From Allacma fusca (Eukaryota > Arthropoda > Collembola > Symphypleona > Sminthuridae): a stretch of DNA of 64,000 bases. Shown here one piece after another: positions 10,473 to 22,959 of this stretch; within the stretch, counting starts at the first letter, position 1; every line of letters begins with the position of its first letter. Under the pieces are notes generated by a model, which made no database searches, was not told where the DNA came from, and saw only the letters and a list, made by a program, of their open reading frames with translations. The position numbers and the translations under genes are program-made. The stretch lies in assembly GCA_947179485.1 (NCBI GenBank), contig OX359245.1:19703067-19767066 (forward strand), written 5' to 3'.

Positions 10473-12680
10473 TCAACTATACGTCGAATAGAAATGTCCT
10501 ACATTATTGTTGCTGTATGATCCACAGCATTTACACATTTCACAATCGAAATAAATACAATAGTGTTTAAAGGCTAGCTTCTCACAGTTAGTTCGAATTT
10601 GAGCAATTAGACGTTTATATGTCAATGGGATATTCAGATGTAGGTAATGTTTGTAGCCGGGGTTACCAAAGACATTTGTATAGGTTAGATTATTAGAAGT
10701 TAATAATATTCGGTCGATGTCATATTGCTTACATTTGTCTTTCATTTGTATTAGTATATCTTCAGTAACAGCAATGAGCAGTTCGGGGTTCTGCGCGTTA
10801 AAAACATGTACGAATCCTAAACTAGTAAGAATATATTTTATACTTTTAATTCAATCATCCCGTGGATGTAGCATATTTTGATTTTGAAGTTCTAACAACC
10901 TCAAGTAGCAGATTTTTGGGATTCTATCATTACTCATCAACATTAGCCTAAATTAGAAACTAATATGTCTGATATTATTTGAAATTTAATATGTAGTCGA
11001 CTAGCTTCAGTACGGAATATTTAGTTAGGTGTAGATCTTGTAAACGTAGTACACGCTTAAAAAATCACATTGTACGCTTTCAATATAGTTTGTATTCAGG
11101 TACTCAATTGACCAGATCGGTGATGCACATAGTAGTGATGCTACACACATTGACTCAAATATTTTGCATCTACCATTCCAGGAGTACATTTTCGATCTCT
11201 CGCCTATCTGTATAGAGTTAGCTAAGGCTAGCCTTGATTTGCGAATTCTATCATGCATACCCGAATAATCCAGAGGAAGAGAAAGTAATGCCTAAATACG
11301 TACAAGTTTTCACAACTTCTATTTCTACATTATTTAAGTACCACCTGTGGGATTTACATAATCGACCACCTTTTGTAAATACAATTATTTTGCTTTTCGA
11401 CACGTTTATAACAAGTTCATTTTCTGCACAGTATTCATTGATGGCATCTATTTTACATTGTAATGAAATTTTGGACTCCAGTATCACCGTATCATCTGCT
11501 ATTAGCAAGCTAATGATATTATTGGTCCCCCAAGAACTACACCTATACAACCTTTAGAGTACATAAACACGTCAACGTCGCTGATATATGTACAATGCAA
11601 AAAGAGGAATTTCGCCTTGAGTGACCCCTTGTGTTACATTAAAATATTTCGTATAGCCTTCTATAGTGCGGATTCTCATTCGTGCCGTAGTGCACATGGA
11701 CCTAATTACATATATAACTTTTGAATTAACTCCTAACAAATCAAACTTACGCCAAAAATTTATTGTGTGCAATAGTATCAAAAGCCCTTTGAAAATCAAT
11801 AAATAGGGCAAACAACTTGCCTTATTTTAGTCTAAGCTTGTATTGAATAATAGCCATTAATGAAAAGATCTGCTCGAGGCATTCTCTACCCTTACGGAAA
11901 CCGGGTAATATTGAATTACTCTCTACCCATAACATCAATCTATTACACACAAGGGATGTGAACAATTTTGCAAGGGTATTGACTAAGGCTATACGTCTAT
12001 AATTACTAGGTAACTCTCGATCTCCCTTTTTAAACAACGTGACGAATTCTATTTCAGACAATTCACTAGGCTCGTCCTGTTCTAAATATATAGAATTGAA
12101 TGTATGAAATTATCCGGCGCCCCCCACTCGGAGAGTTTTATTGGGTTAGCATTATCACCACTATTTCTAAATATCCTCACCGCAGTCCAAAAGTGGCGGA
12201 TGTCTTTACAATTAGTTTTATTTCTTGTGGAGGAAGCACAGATGTCTGAAGTAATTCCACAAGTAGCTCGTGACTGTTAATAAATCGATAGTTCTTTAAA
12301 GTATCAATAAATATTTTATAATTTTCACAAGTACAATCATACTTAAGTCTATTTGCATCACTTAGCACATACTCTTTGTATAAACAAAATGAGACACCGC
12401 AGGGATCATGATCACTAATGCTAAAGTTATCAATGGAGAAGTCCTGAAAACAACCCAAAAACAGCTGGTTAATAATACAAAAATCAACTATGTACACTGC
12501 TGCCTTGTCCAACAAACGTGTGTTCACCTCTAGTATCTGTCTGAGATCTACTATTTACAGCGATTAGCCCATGGACTTCCATCAAACTATTTAAATGTCT
12601 ACCATTACTGTTTAACACGGGCAGTGAGGACCAGAGGGTTGCTCGGGAAGAAAGTCCACCCCAGAAGAGAATGCGAATTT
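10473..12680 (-). pseudogene. Decayed LINE (Jockey/CR1-like): endonuclease, reverse transcriptase and C-terminal Cys motif
   Basis: Read on the minus strand, the blocks occur in proper LINE order. Endonuclease pieces come first (RGEHTFVG near 12510, ISDHDPC near 12410). RT motifs follow: LFKKGDRELPSNYRRIALVN near 12000, GFRKGRECLEQ near 11890, LFALFIDFQRAFDTI near 11790, VTQGVTQGEIPLF near 11610 and LIADDTVIL near 11500. After these come the thumb (INVSKSKIIVFTKGG near 11400) and a C-terminal Cys-rich segment (RLIAQIRTNCEKL...CEMCKCC, 10520-10620). Stops and frameshifts break it into pieces. The SDHDP endonuclease and the KSKIIVF segment fit the Jockey/CR1 group. No poly-A tail or target duplication was identified. 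Confidence 0.82.
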
Positions 12681-13027
12681 GGACTTCTCACGCACTATTG
12701 GAAAGTCATCGTTTTTCACATATGCTCAGCCAAGTATCCTAACATTTTCAAAATTTTCAAAAATAGCTAATTAGATCCACAAATTTCCGCAGTAAGAGTT
12801 TCAAAATTTAAAAAAGGTTTACGCTGCAAGTACTTAGGGAAAATCTTTTCCAGTTATATAGGTTAACCAAGAATTGAAAACGTTTATTTTGGACTCTTTC
12901 GCGAAATTAAAACAATCAGTAACTTCAGCGCTTCAGTAGTTGCTGCTAAGGCACGATTTAAATTGAAATGGATCGGCCCGTATTGTGGATCAGTTAGGGC
13001 AAATTACGTATTTAGTTCACTTGGAAA
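12681..13027. other. No recognisable gene
   Basis: Possibly the 5' end of the minus-strand LINE relic. No frame or repeat was recognised. Confidence 0.45.
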
Positions 13028-15412
13028 ATGACTTACAACAATAACCTAGATCGCGTTTTCCATGCTCATCGTTTAATTAACTATGAGCCTGAACTTCATG
13101 GTCAACATGTAACTGTTGTCAATGAGTCTTATGTAGAACCTGAGGTAAATTTGCCACCGCGGAACCTGAGGGTTGAATTCTATTCCCCCAACGGAAAAAC
13201 CTCGAGAACTTCCTGCAGTTAACATGCCGTACAGTTCTATCTATTTTTGAACCTCGCATGGTTGTTATTCCTCCAGTATCACCCGTCATTGAACCTCTGC
13301 ATAATACTTCACCGTTTTCCTTAGTCACGCCACCAGCCGTATTCCCAATTCCAGATTATGTAACTCCATGTTTTGATGCTCAACCAGAACTAGATAAATA
13401 TTGGTATGATTCGAATAAGTATTCACGCGACTATAGGGAATTTATGCCTAATTCATCACATTCTTCAGATTCTATGTTTGAAGATAAAGTCGATGACGCA
13501 GTCATTGAGAATCGAACACTACCAATAATGTTGGTAATAATCAGGGTTGGCCAATTGAAAATGCCATGGCATTTTGGGCATTTTGCCTGCCGAATATGCC
13601 CGGGCATTTTGGGCATTTTCAATTCATGGCATTTTCGGCATCTATGGCATTTTCGGCATTTTTGACATAATCCGCGTAGGGCAGGCATTTGGGCATATTC
13701 AATCATTTCTTGGGAGACTTCTGCCTTGACTCTTTTTATTATTTTTTCAGCGAGGTAAATTTTGATACATGTTTTGTTTGAATCGATGCAAATATCTTTA
13801 TAAATAAATACCTGAAATTTCATTATTGTAGCGTGTCGCGTGTCTTCATTCACTATACTAACATTTTTATTATCATTATTTTAAATCTCATTCCATTTTC
13901 TTAATTTTCACTTGAGATTTAATCAGGGTACCTCGAATCAATGACAATATTCAGCTTCATTGGGCAGACATCGGTGAAAATAAAATGTTGTGTAATTACT
14001 TTCATAACAAGCAGTTGGATTATACCATAAAGTGGTGTGTTCGCACGCAATTTTAAGAGCCCAAGTGGAGGTAAAACGGGAATTATCCAAATTTATTACC
14101 TAAACGGGTATTGCTCTGGGCATCGATGTGACCAAAGAAATCGATTTAAGCTCACAAGAATCAAGAATAATAATACAAGAAATAATTCTCAACAAAGCCA
14201 GAACCAAGTTCATCAAAACAAATTAGACATGATTATCATGTGTATAAAATATCACTGCATTCCCTGAATTGGAAAAAAATATTTTTGATGACGATTGCGA
14301 AGCTTTAGATTAATTCATTCTGTAAAATGTATATTTTTAAATGAAGTTTGACATTTAAAACAATCTGGTCTCTAAAAAGGAGCGGTAAATAATGATTATT
14401 TTTTTAAAAAATCGAAAATGCCCAAAATGCCTGCCGAAGTAGGGCATTTTCGGCATTTTCAGGGCATTTACAAGCGGGCAGGCATAAAACCGAGGGCATT
14501 TTCATTTGGCCAACCCTGGTAATAATCCAGTTAATTTTCCAAGTACAAACCCTTTTTTGATAGATATAGTTCAATCTAGTATTAATAATAGTTTAAATGG
14601 TGCTGATCTCAGTAGCAACCTGCAATCTACTCAAGACCCATTACCCATTTCGCATGCACAGTGTTTCACCTACTTCTAGCGTTAATAGTAATAATTCTAA
14701 TATGTCTACCCGTTTCTCTTCCCGTGTCTCTAAACATCTTCTAAGGTTTGACCCAAGTGACCCGAGTGCTCATAAAATGAATTGGATTCTCCCTATTAAC
14801 AATATGACGTCATTTTTTAGCTCTTTAATGTAATCCAGCACATATTCAATTTATATCATAGCATGCAATCTTTTGAGGACTGCATGGATTTTGATTCCGG
14901 GTGGCCCATTCAAGATGTGACCGATGCGATAGAAGTTTTGTCTTCTCCCGTTAGTCCTCCACCTAAATGCCTGTCGCCTCTAAATACACCTCCCGGCTTC
15001 CAGCACCCTGTCGAACCTCCTAAGAATACCCGTACTGATCTTGTCGTATATGTCCCGCCCTCTATTCCTGACCAAACGGTTGCTGTTTCTCTACCCAATA
15101 CCATTTCCTCTCCTCTTCGAATCTCGGTACCGCAAGAATTTGGGTATATCCGTAATCGGACACGCCCTTCCAGGGTTGCAAGTGGTCATAATAGTAGTAC
15201 AATCTCGGCTCCTTGTGGTAAAATTTCTCTGCCTGAACCAAGTAACTCCGGACCTGTATCTGTTCCACCCAAAGTATCTTTTCCAAAATTCAAAGTCCAT
15301 GCTGTTCCACCACTCCGCAAACACCTTACCTCCGCCAAAACATCTTTGCACACCTTCTAACACACCTCATCCTCCAACCAAACCTTATGTTTCCGCTAAT
15401 TATATTATATGA
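13028..15412 (+). pseudogene. Decayed proline-rich reading frame, interrupted by a hAT-type insertion
   Basis: Pieces of one open frame can be followed on plus: 13028-13222 (MTYNNNLDRVFHAHR...), a shift into 13258-13533 (IPPVSPVIEP...DDAVIENRTL), and a resumption after the inserted element at 14527 (PVNFPSTNPFLIDIV). The next piece is 14863-15360 (Pro/Ser-rich, PPKVSFPKFKVHAVPP), with a further shift near 15320 into a frame ending PYVSANYII at 15412. The composition is Pro/Ser/Asn-rich without known motifs. It may be the first ORF of a retroelement or a dead gene. The family is not recognised. Confidence 0.45.
13534..14526. mobile_element. 977-bp hAT-type non-autonomous transposon with 8-bp target duplication
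   Basis: The element spans 13542-14518. It starts CAGGGTTGGCCAA and ends with the near-complement TTGGCCAACCCTG. It is flanked by perfect 8-bp direct repeats GTAATAAT at 13534-13541 and 14519-14526. CAGGG termini with 8-bp duplications are the hallmark of the hAT superfamily. Both subterminal regions carry many GGCATTTT/GGCAT motifs in opposite orientation, which fits transposase-binding sites. No intact transposase is present; the 140-codon minus frame at 13431-13853 is largely the repeats translated. It inserted into the decayed proline-rich frame. Confidence 0.92.
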
Positions 15413-15568
15413 ATATTAAAGGACCCTTACAACAATTCTTGTCCAGTCCTCATTTAATGATATATGAATATTAAAGGACCCTTACAACAATTCTTGTCCA
15501 GTCCTCATTTAATGATATATGAATATTAAAGGACCCTTACAACAATTCTTGCCCAGTCCTCATTTAAA
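15406..15568. repeat. 55-bp tandem repeat, three copies
   Basis: Copies lie at 15406-15460, 15461-15515 and 15516-15568. They begin TATATGAATATTAAAGGACC and are nearly identical (one T to C change in copy 3, last copy truncated by about two bases), so the triplication is recent compared with the decayed frame beside it. Confidence 0.95.
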
Positions 15569-17782
15569 GTCTCCTCAGTTTCCGTTGTTTCCTCAGTTAG
15601 ATCTAGCATGATGCATTACAATTAAAAGCACCCTTCTATTACTACTTTTTTCTGTGAATGAAAACTTTTTTCAAACTTTTCGTGCTAATTTGAATAACGA
15701 ATGGAAATAGATTCGTTTTTTATATTCGAAATTTTAACGTTAGAGTAGACACTACCAAGGATGACTACAGTCAGTTTTTAATGTCACGCTTATTCTGAGG
15801 CTTCCAAAATTACAAGCTTCATACTGATTTACAAAAACTCTGGGCACAAGAAGAAACTGGCAGGTAAACTATAGGAAGCAAAATAGGAGAAAAATATTTT
15901 GTATGCTGCAGGGATTTATTGGAGAGGAAAATCATGTGTATACAACTATGTATACATGTTGGATTGGAGGGATTGAATTTGGATAAAATGTGTGGGGGAG
16001 GGCTAACAACAGATGTTGTACATATGTACATCAAATAGTAGTAGTAATATTAATAACCAATTAGTACTAACACAGTCTAGTTTTTTGTGCGTGTGTCAGT
16101 GAGATTAAATGCGGAGTGAATATATCGTCTACATACATACGGATTTGGCACATTGGGGGATTATTTTTTTGGTGAATTGCAGGTTAAAACACAATTTTTT
16201 AAAATAGTAAACGTTTAAATTTCACCTACTTTCAGGAATTGAAAATCTTTACGGGATTTAACATTGGAAATTTTAAACAAGACATGGGCATACCCGTGGC
16301 ATCCTTTTTAATTTGGAAACTTTTATGACATTTTCTAGGAGAACGAGGCAAAATGCATTCGAGTTACAGGAGTTCTGAAACACACTCGGGGAGTACTAGA
16401 ACATGTGCTATGCTTTGTTTGAATCCGCGTGTACCATCCCAAAATGTTACCTTGTAAGTCACGGTTTGATGGCTAATATAAAATCATCTTAAATAATATT
16501 TTCCGTATGATAGGTTATATATTCTAAATTTTATTCAAAAACTGCCATAAACTCATGGTTCGTTTCAAATCATTGCAACAAGCACAAAAGAAAAACTAGT
16601 ACAATTTCCAGAGTACATAAAAGAGTACTGTATTCCGAAAACAAGAATGTATCTGTATGACAGTATTAGTTTACAATAAAGGTGAAAGGAGTATATTTTT
16701 TTGGTGCATAAACTACTACATTCATCAAGTGCTGCAAGTCTTAAATATCAAACCTGAACTTTGATCTCCTATATCTTTGAAAATGATAGAATTGAAAGAC
16801 TCAAAATGTTTTTTCCAAAGTATATTTTACCTACTTGTACCCCCAATGATATTGTACAGTTTACTGTGTGCTGCACTGGTTTTCAAAATAATAGTTAGGT
16901 CGTTGGAATAAAAATACAAAACGTCACTGAAGTAAATAAAATGTAGTTAGATGAGGCGTGAGATCAACGTACGAATTGAGACAAGACATGTTGAGTAGGA
17001 CGAGTTTCTGGCTGAACTTATTACACTCTCAGCGTCTCAGCTAGTCTACAGCAACTTTTAACATATGTATTTCTGTTCTTTGGCATAAGGCTTAGAACAC
17101 AGAACTTCTCATATGAACCACACCGCCTCTGATCCTATCCCAATTCTATAGCATATATAGGAAAGCTATATTTTCTAAAGGGAACAATTTTTACTATCCT
17201 CGAGTAACAAATGTGACAACTCCCTCTTCACTCCAACTCAACTTCACTCAACATTCTCAAGAGCATATAACCAAAATTGAAAATTCAGTGAACATGAAAG
17301 TGAATGGATATCCGGAATTTTGCGTAAAGTGGAAGTTAGATATTTATTCAGTTTTTATCCCATTGTCCTGGTCTAATTTAAATTTTGATGCTCGCTTAAT
17401 TCCATACATTACACATTTTCCAAAAGTAGGAACCTGTGTATTCCGGATTCATATGAAGAATTGTTGGCGCCAGAATATTATTGCTAATATGAGACAAACG
17501 TGAAAAAACATGACCAACACTTCGTAAATTCGGCAATGAAAGCAATAGTATGGATCTGAAACAGTCTAATTAACACGTCTGTACACAACAGGACATAATT
17601 TTATCTTTAAATTATACTTTTATTCAACCAAGACTGCGGCATTACATTACAATCAATTATTTCTTTAATTAATTTTAGAGCACGTGGTTGTGGAACCTAT
17701 AGGGCAACGTGTAGGCAAATCTAGTTATAATTCGGCGCGTACAGTACAGTATTACAAAATAATAATAATAATTTAATCAGAT
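15569..17782. other. No recognisable gene; polyA signal of the Ly6 gene near the right end
   Basis: AT-rich sequence. A 96-codon frame at 17213-17503 has no family features and is not called. TTTATT at 17619-17624, AATAAA on the minus strand, fits the end of the Ly6-type gene transcript. Confidence 0.55.
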
Positions 17783-19721
17783 TCACTTTGATAGTCCGAG
17801 TGCAGTGAGGGAGATAATGACCAAGTAAATAATTGCAGGGATGAATTTGGTTGGAGCAGAGTTACAAGCGTTCGAATCGCATTCACACATTAGGATTTGA
17901 ACACCATGATTGTTTGCCCATTTACAACCGTTCTTACTGTCCTTCTGGACGTACCCACAACTTCGGAGCACTCGGGTTGTTTCTTCCATGACCATCGCTG
18001 GAAAAGTGAAAATGGCATAATGTCAACATTAATAAGACAAATTTTCATGGGTGTATGACAGTTCTGAACTATGTACATATTAAAAGTTACTCACCTCCGT
18101 TGTCTTGTTTCGGAATTTTGGTTACCACTTTCCGACAGAAAGTGAAATTAACACCCTCAGCAGTCGATACCCTGACTTGACGATTTTGGGAATGTTCATT
18201 CGACGACGGCTCAAGTGGGAGGTGGGTTGAGGAATCGCAATTGACTAGGTATTTATCAGGTACTGGCGACTCATTACAATCTTTGTGGAAGTACGAGTTG
18301 CACACGAAGCACTGGAAGCCTGGAGTTATAAACAACAAAATATCATATGGATGTGTCAAGAGGCAAAGGCTGGAGCAAGTACGAAGTTCAATCATTAAGA
18401 GATCATTATGAATTTCTTCTAGGAATGGTCGGTGAAGAGGCAGAACTGACTAAATTCATAGAACATTGATTTTAAGGGAGGTTATTGCTCTTTTAATTAG
18501 TTCGTTTTACCTTGAGATAAAAATTTATAGGGATGGTTTTGCTTTTACAAAATGAATCAACAATGCATCAACTTCATTTTGACTCTTCACAGAAAATGTT
18601 TGAACTACATAATCCGTATGATTTAGTACTACGAGCGCCTTCTGTGCTTGTTTGTTTCTAATCCTTTCCTTCGACACATACTGAGCGTCTCAAATATTTA
18701 TTTGTTTATTTATTTTAAAGTAAAGTATCCGTTACCGCATTGTACTCTTGACATGTTCGCACATAAAAGTGCCAGCTTAAAACAATGCTCTATACTGTGA
18801 AGAGGTCGCAAGTCGCAATTGCTACAGCCCATAAAAAATGTTCTTCAAAGTAGCCATGATTTTCCAAACTAGGTTTAAATTACTACCGACACCGACTCCT
18901 AAAAGATGTGGACCATTTAAGCGTAATATATGTGCATAGTACGAACTGTCGAAATCGTGCATGCAGCTTTTGAACCACGTTGGAATTATAATGAAAAACA
19001 TAATAATAATTGCAGCACGGGAAAGCCCTCCTGTCGTCATTATCTAAACGCAATGTACATATGGGCACATTAATTTTCTATCAGATGACCTCGACACGAC
19101 ATATACGCATTATTATTATTGCTCCTACCGAGCGTAGAATTTTGTGCTTCAGACAGGATATTTCAGATTTCTGAAATAACCCTGTTAAATAGTATGTACC
19201 TTACAGATACCTATGCCCACGACAATTCTTTTGAACAATAATAAACTCCTTGAAGATATCACTGTTTGGAAAGATTCCAACGTAAGCTTGTCCTCATCAT
19301 ATTTTGTTTAAAAAAATAAGCTAAAATAACTTTGTCTCCCTAAATCTGGTTTAAAAAGAAATCACAACGTTATTGAGCGAAGTAGGAGTCGAAGGTTGGA
19401 TTAGATTTTTTTTTAGCAACAAAGACTATATTGCTTTAAACGCAATGCAGACTTGCAGATGCAATGCAGGGAAGAGGAAGAATTCAAACAATTCCTGATC
19501 CTTAAAAATTCTCTTGGGTGAATACTTTTAAACCGAGAAATACTCATACTGAACCGTATGCTTGTAAAGCTCAGACCTGTGGGTACATATCTACTCAACA
19601 CCATATGTAATTTGATTGAAATAAATAAAACGTCTGCAAGGCCAACGAAACTTCTATTACCTGTGGAATATCCAAAGAGTCCCAGAAGAACCAGCGCACC
19701 AATAATTCTTGACTGATTCAT
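17783..19721 (-). CDS. Ly6/quiver-like GPI-anchored small cysteine-rich protein, 166 aa
   Basis: The three coding exons are 19661-19721, 18095-18319 and 17783-17997, with GT-AG borders and both introns phase 1. Exon 1 encodes a signal peptide (MNQSRIIGALVLLGLFGYSTG). The mature part carries ten cysteines in Ly6/three-finger order: CFVC...DC near the start, then NC, FC, SC, GC, and CEC...CN near the end. A C-terminal hydrophobic tail (FIPAIIYLVIISLTALGL) is preceded by small residues, as in GPI signals. Length and exon plan match arthropod quiver/sleepless-type Ly6 proteins, which act at the cell surface, often on ion channels or receptors; the exact partner cannot be told. An acceptor at 19736-19737 just before the ATG implies an untranslated upstream exon. 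A consensus donor at about 20557 (GTAAGTGA, minus strand) is a candidate end for it. Confidence 0.88.
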
Positions 19722-22600
19722 GTTGTTTTGAGTTTCTAAAATTGAGGAAAATAAAAATAGTTATAATTGAACTGTAATAATTTAGTATTTGGCTGTGAAC
19801 ACTTGTATCAACATGTATGACGTAAAGTGTAGACTTTACGATAAGTAATTATTTACAGTTTATTCTCACTGTACATGTTCCCTTTTATAAAATCACTTTC
19901 TCTGCAGTGACAAAAATATTTGTGAATTACGGTACATAAACTATGTACATGTTACCCCTGCTCCTCATTGTACCATTTTTATCCGTAGAAAAGAATGTAA
20001 AAGGGTTAGACGAGTAAAATCTTGGTGATTTAAGAGTGCTGTTATAAGTAAAGCAATTGAAAACTCTATTCGCAATGTTTCACAGTGCCCCATTGAAAAT
20101 TTGGTTCCCGTATTTACAACTCATTCTGAACATTATGAGCTACACTACAAGACTATATAAGCTTAGCAACAAAAGGAGAAATTATAACTGAAAAACAGTG
20201 TATTTTTGCTATAAGAGCAGCCCTAAAAGGAACATAAAATTTCGACTCTGCAGCGTGTAAAGGCAATCTCTTGTAAGAAGAAAAAATATGATTCTAGTAA
20301 ATGGGAGTGCCTAATTTTGCTTTGACAGAGAACCTGCTATGATTTTATAAGACATTCGCTTGTATATAGAGGTACTCCACTGTTCGTATTTCAGATCCAA
20401 TCCAGAAATTGATCACAGAGAAGCCCAGTCTTGGACTTAATTTTTGCAAATAATAATAATTCACAAATTATTTTGTAAGCGTTGCTTCCCCGGCTTAGCC
20501 TGTACCTACAGATTATTTAATTTTAGGAGGATTTTTTTTAGTGTAAAAATTCACTTACAAACTTGTAGCACAATGGGGTTGAACCCGATGGAAGGAAGAG
20601 TGGGTTGAGATGTTATGAGTAGAAACAGCTCGGATGGAATGCGGAGTGAATCTGGCAGAGAAAAGAAACTACCACGGCTTTTGTGGAATTGGGATGTTGC
20701 ATGGAAAATACTCCACACAACAAGCTCCTGAAAGTTTCCATTGATATGAGAATTTTGATAATGGACTTGAGTCATGAACTACTCCATTGATTCTTATTTG
20801 ACATATTTGTAAGTTTTGTGTATATGTGTATTAGTCTTGCGTCCGTAAGCATATTGCTTGAGAATGAAACGACAGTTATATATTGTTAGTTGTCTGGTAC
20901 TGGTACTAACTGAAAATAACCGCTTCAGCATAGCCGATTATTTCTGTTGCGTAATTACGTAATAGAATTTTCAAATGCATTTAAAGAGTTTTATTTCTTT
21001 TGCACAATAAAACCATCCCCGGCCTATAAACTCATAATTCTTTATATGGAGATAGATACTGTCATAGGATTTTGGAAAAATACTTGGGAAAAGCAAAAAT
21101 TAAGACTCGAAAGTTGTGTGTGTACATAATCCTTTCATTTCCGTTGACGCACATTGAATTATCGAGTTTCGGCTATGCTGATAGTAAATAGCCGTAATGA
21201 ATAAATATCAACAAAATAGAAAGCGTCAACATTTTGATACGAGATTAGTCTGGAAAGAGGGCAATAGGTTTCAACAAGACGTGTTTATTGACTGATTTAA
21301 TGGGCTGCTCCCGTTACTGATGACGGGAGATTGGAGATGCACCATCGGATTTTGTGCCGGAGATTCAGCTTTATGGTTGGTTTCCGATATTGTAATTTCT
21401 AATAGCTATTCAGCATGCGTCCTCAAATTGACTGATCCGGTCCTTGGCGATTTTATAGCCAGCAATTATACACGTGGTATAAATTCAGCATTCACACACA
21501 GACTGTAATTCCTAATTAAAGAATTGTAAAACCTGTGGCAAAATTTATTAAATATTATCGCGATCATAATCAATTTGCATATCAGGTAGACGGCAGTTAT
21601 ATCAATGCAAATATTTCGTATTTATTAAGTGGCAGACTCAAGAAGGTTGTGCAATTTACAACCATATAGTTAACTATCACGCTAGAAGAGCATATCTTTG
21701 GAGAGGTGTACAAATTTAAACCTATTCCTATTTACCACGTGTAATATTAATTATTCTTACAACAAGACCATTTCAACGTAAGATTGCAATGGGAATTTCA
21801 ATCTTGCTCTTGTAAAGAGAGTGTATCATACATATATGAAAACTGTGGAATGTCAGGTCTTCCTAATTATACTTAATTCTTAGTAATTTCTATGAAATAA
21901 TTATGTAAACGTCATCAAGTAATAATTATGCTACCAAATATCTTGGAGAAGGCAAAAGCAACTTTAATCCTAAATTTTTGAAGACAGCAAGAGTATTCAA
22001 CATAATTTCATTTAGACATCTACAACATGGAAGTAGTTTGGTTTCAAATATTTATTTTGAACAAGAGCATTGAAATTTTCGGAGTAATTATTCTGTCCAC
22101 TGCTGAATAAAAATTGACTTGTGAAAATTTGAAATCCAATCAAAAACATTATTGTTCACCACTATCATTATTAGGAGGGGTACTGTCAAGTTCTTTGATT
22201 CTAAAATTTGGTTTCTTAGTTCTTGTGGACCGTTAAACGTGGATTGGACTGTAGTTTAATAAACTAATACCACGTTGATATCACGTGTATGACCCATGGA
22301 TATTTATGTTGGCGAAATGCGCTGTGCACAAGTACCATCTATACCTCAACTTGTTTTCTATATTTTAATAATAAGCGATGCCAGAGACTCATTACTAGTA
22401 TCTCAGATATATATTCTACATTCAACAAAAGCTAATTAGTAGCCCTGTTATTAATTGTCCTTCCAGGAAAGTGATACGGGTATCCATCTATACAATAGTA
22501 GTTATAGCTATTGTGTTAATAGTGGTTATGACTGGTATGTTATGATCCTCATCTTTAAATAAAGATTTTAGGTTACAATTTGTAACTTACAAGCTGTCTT
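19722..22600. other. Ly6 gene 5' untranslated intron and upstream region; no other gene seen
   Basis: Apart from the possible untranslated exon of the minus-strand Ly6 gene near 20559-20900, only short frames without family features occur. Confidence 0.5.
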
Positions 22601-22668
22601 ACCCGTTTCATTCTGCTTCTTTAATTAAAAGTGTTTCACAATATCTTGTTCTACTCAGTTTGAGCCGG

Positions 22669-22923
22669 ATGGAGGATCAGGAGGTTCTAATGTTCAACAA
22701 TGTCAAAGAGGTAGGGTTATTTATGCATTCGTTAAAGAAACACCTTTGCTTGCAATCAGCTTTACGGGAAATTTTTATGGATGAAATTTATGCAAAGTTT
22801 GAAGGTGTAAAGAAGAGCACAATTTCTCAGCCTGGAAAATTCAAAATGTCAGTGGTCAGTAACAAGAATAGTTTATACGAAATTTATGCTGAGAAACTTT
22901 CCAGGAAATATTGTGGCCATTAA
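22669..22923 (+). CDS. Possible small gene or terminal exon, 84 aa, unknown
   Basis: The frame from the ATG at 22669 (MEDQEVLMFNNVKEVG) ends KLSRKYCGH and TAA. AATAAA follows within 30 bases at 22950-22955, and an acceptor-like TCTACTCAG lies just upstream at 22650-22658. These neighbours make a real 3' exon possible. No domain is recognised, and a frame this short can occur by chance. Confidence 0.25.
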   Translation: MEDQEVLMFNNVKEVGLFMHSLKKHLCLQSALREIFMDEIYAKFEGVKKSTISQPGKFKMSVVSNKNSLYEIYAEKLSRKYCGH

Positions 22924-22959
22924 TCAGCTAACACAAATTAAAACTCGAAAATAAAGTTA

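Noticed and set aside
13431..13853. 140-codon minus frame with Cys/His/Lys repeats (KCRKCHRCRKCH)
   Set aside because: It looks like a metal-binding protein but is the translation of the GGCAT subterminal repeats of the hAT-type element and crosses its border.
17213..17503. 96-codon plus frame near the Ly6-type gene
   Set aside because: No domain or gene structure; lies downstream of the minus-strand gene's polyA signal.
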